A DNA stretch of 15,122 nt, taken from assembly GCA_938008575.1 (NCBI GenBank), contig CALLKB010000230.1, positions 1 to 15,122 of the forward strand, written 5' to 3'. Under the pieces are notes generated by a model. It worked only from the letters and a program-made list of their open reading frames with translations. It was not told the DNA's origin and made no database searches. Shown here piece by piece: positions 13,966 through 15,122 of this stretch (positions within the stretch are counted from its first letter, which is position 1; every line of letters starts with the position of its first letter). The position numbers and the translations under genes were made by a program. The DNA is from an uncultured Cytophagaceae bacterium. GTDB taxonomy: Bacteria; Bacteroidota; Bacteroidia; Cytophagales; Spirosomataceae.

Positions 13966-14791
13966 ATTTCGTAACCACCTTCGCAAATCGGTGGTAGAAT
14001 GGGGTTTTGCTACTTGCTGATTTCGGCTTGTATTTCCCTGTGATAATCGGAACATACATCACTCGGCGCCTAGATTTTTCACCAAAATTAGGGGATACCT
14101 CAACGCGATGCCATAAGCGGCCATCGTGAATTGTTAAGTCTCCACGGTCGATTTCAAAAGCTGCTTCGCGCGGGTCCGGTTTGTGGTCGATGAATTGTTT
14201 TTTGCCGAATAACAATTTCAAAATGCTCTGATTCTGTGTGCCTGGCAATACGCGCAACCCGCCGTTAGACGAAGGGCATTTATCTAAATGAATGCCTACG
14301 TTCAACATAGGAAGGATTTTTTGCCCTAAAAACAAATCGCGCGGGGAATCCGTATGCCATCCCATTTGGGTGAATTTGGAGTTCGGTTGGTTTACGTAAT
14401 GGTTAAAAACGAGGCCATCTTTTTCGTCAGCACCGATGCGTCCGTCATAGGGCCCTAGTAATTCTAATAATAATTCGAAGCGGGGATCTTTTAGGAATTC
14501 AGCTAAAACATCACTGTATTTATTCGTGAAACACATGCGTTGAATCATGTCTTTCCCTTCTGGATCTTTCCCGAATTTCAAGGGGATGCCATTGATTTTT
14601 TCAACCCCCTCAGCTAACCAATTTGCTTCGATTTTGGCTAATTCAGCGATGAAAAGCTCAGCAGTTTCATTTGAGATGAAGTTTTTAAATTGAATAACAC
14701 CATACTTCTGGAAGTATTCTTTTTGTTCCTCTGTCAAGGCTTCGCCAAGCGTAAAGGTTTTATATTCAAATTTGGGTGTTGCTTTTCTCAT
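13964..14791 (-). CDS. Phytanoyl-CoA dioxygenase (PhyH) family Fe(II)/2-oxoglutarate oxygenase
   Basis: A 275-aa cytoplasmic enzyme with the jelly-roll PhyH fold. The iron triad is complete: H146 and D148 in MGWHTDSP, and H228 in HDGRLWHRVEVSP. Basic residues for 2-oxoglutarate lie in RRRVMYVP (241-248). The N-terminal part (about 20-110) has YFQKYGVIQFKNFIS, typical of the family, and NGGLRVLPGTQN matches the conserved hairpin. It hydroxylates an unknown small molecule or lipid. I start at the ATG at 14791; an upstream TTG at 14800 is possible but adds only three residues. It is monocistronic here and ends at the shared terminator. Only a weak -7-like sequence (TACCATTG on this strand, 14821-14828) precedes it. 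Confidence 0.88.
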   Translation of the reverse strand: MRKATPKFEYKTFTLGEALTEEQKEYFQKYGVIQFKNFISNETAELFIAELAKIEANWLAEGVEKINGIPLKFGKDPEGKDMIQRMCFTNKYSDVLAEFLKDPRFELLLELLGPYDGRIGADEKDGLVFNHYVNQPNSKFTQMGWHTDSPRDLFLGQKILPMLNVGIHLDKCPSSNGGLRVLPGTQNQSILKLLFGKKQFIDHKPDPREAAFEIDRGDLTIHDGRLWHRVEVSPNFGEKSRRRVMYVPIITGKYKPKSASSKTPFYHRFAKVVTK

Positions 14792-14981
14792 GTTGATCAA
14801 GGCCTTGATGGCTTATGTTTCAATGGTATTCAATACTTAATGGCAATAATTGGACATGCAATTTACGCCAATGTTATTGAAATATTTCCAAATGCTTTTA
14901 AAATTCTGACCAAAATCAGCATTTTATCAGTTTAATCCCTAAAAATATTTGCAATTTTACTTTTTCAAAATTCTCTAACGA

Positions 14982-15122
14982 ATGTCTAAGTTTTATATTC
15001 TACTTTTTAGTTGTTTTTCATTCTTTGCGCAAGCGCAACACGAAGGTCGGAAGGGTTCATTTTACGCATTTTGGGGCTATAATCGGTCCGATTATCCCAC
15101 CTCTGATATTCATTTTACGGGT
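14982..15122 (+). CDS. Start of an exported protein, probably outer-membrane (truncated by the window)
   Basis: The ATG at 14982 opens a frame that stays open to the window end (47 codons). Residues 1-18 form a good signal peptide, MSKFYILLFSCFSFFAQA, with cleavage expected after AQA. The mature part begins QHEGRKGSFYAFWGYNRSDY and continues to a SDIHFTG segment. I recall this pattern, an aromatic strand with WGYNRxxY then SDIHF, from Bacteroidota outer-membrane beta-barrel proteins of unknown function, so that is the likely class. The rest of the gene is needed. The preceding 190-bp gap (14792-14981) holds no other gene I can support. Confidence 0.7.
   Translation, partial: MSKFYILLFSCFSFFAQAQHEGRKGSFYAFWGYNRSDYPTSDIHFTG

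Noticed and set aside
14792..14981. A small RNA or extra gene in the 190-bp gap
   Set aside because: The open frame covering it (14690-14935, plus) is mostly antisense to the PhyH-like gene, and I saw no stable hairpin or tRNA-like fold.
14941..14981. A TAnnTTTG promoter for the last gene
   Set aside because: Only a TTTG at 14948-14951 is present; no TA at the needed distance fits a -7 element ahead of the ATG.
1..15122. Mobile elements, CRISPR, phage defence or toxin-antitoxin modules
   Set aside because: No transposase, integrase, direct-repeat array, terminal inverted repeats or defence-family motifs were found in either strand.

Overview
The window looks like a piece of a Bacteroidota chromosome, most likely order Cytophagales. 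Base composition is AT-rich. Shine-Dalgarno-like purine tracts before start codons are mostly absent. Several intergenic gaps carry the Bacteroidota -7 promoter element TAnnTTTG. Gene families typical of the phylum occur together: a CcmE with a cysteine heme-attachment motif, a bacterial ComA homologue, DUF2147, and a YcxB-like membrane protein. I see no mobile elements, rRNA, tRNA or CRISPR, and no gene-free stretch longer than about 190 bp. Genus-level assignment is not possible from the sequence alone.

Layout. (1) 1-569, plus strand: the 3' part of a chorismate-utilising enzyme, best read as isochorismate synthase. (2) 553-6625, minus strand: one very compact seven-gene run, transcribed ccmB, ccmC, ccmD-like, ccmE, ccmF, a 73-aa membrane protein, and a CNNM/CorC-HlyC membrane protein. 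Neighbours overlap or are separated by 1-2 bp, so this is almost certainly one operon. It covers heme export, the heme chaperone and heme ligation for c-type cytochromes. ccmA, the thioredoxin-like ccmG and ccmH/I are not in the window. (3) 6806-9163, plus strand: feoA and feoB for ferrous iron uptake, diverging from ccm across a 180-bp gap. The two feo genes share one reading frame, separated by a single stop codon. (4) 9160-10052, minus strand: a PaaI-type thioesterase and an exported DUF2147 protein, apparently co-transcribed. (5) 10208-12359, plus strand: comA-like, dedA and aroE, a tight operon behind a good Bacteroidota promoter. (6) 12361-12864, minus strand: a PyrR-like phosphoribosyltransferase. 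(7) 12963-13926, plus strand: a two-TM YcxB-like protein and ruvX, ending at a strong bidirectional terminator. (8) 13964-14791, minus strand: a phytanoyl-CoA-dioxygenase-like Fe(II)/2-oxoglutarate enzyme. (9) 14982-15122, plus strand: the start of an exported protein that runs off the window.

How the genes fit together. Isochorismate (menaquinone), cytochrome c maturation and ferrous iron uptake all bear on a respiratory chain that uses menaquinone and heme. AroE supplies the shikimate pathway that leads to chorismate. The most interesting features are: the FeoA/FeoB arrangement, one stop codon short of a fusion; the Cys-type CcmE together with a divergent CcmC tryptophan motif and an enlarged CcmF; the two non-ccm membrane proteins coupled to the end of the ccm operon; and the ComA homologue in an operon with a DedA lipid-transport-family protein. 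I found no clearly new defence or mobile system.
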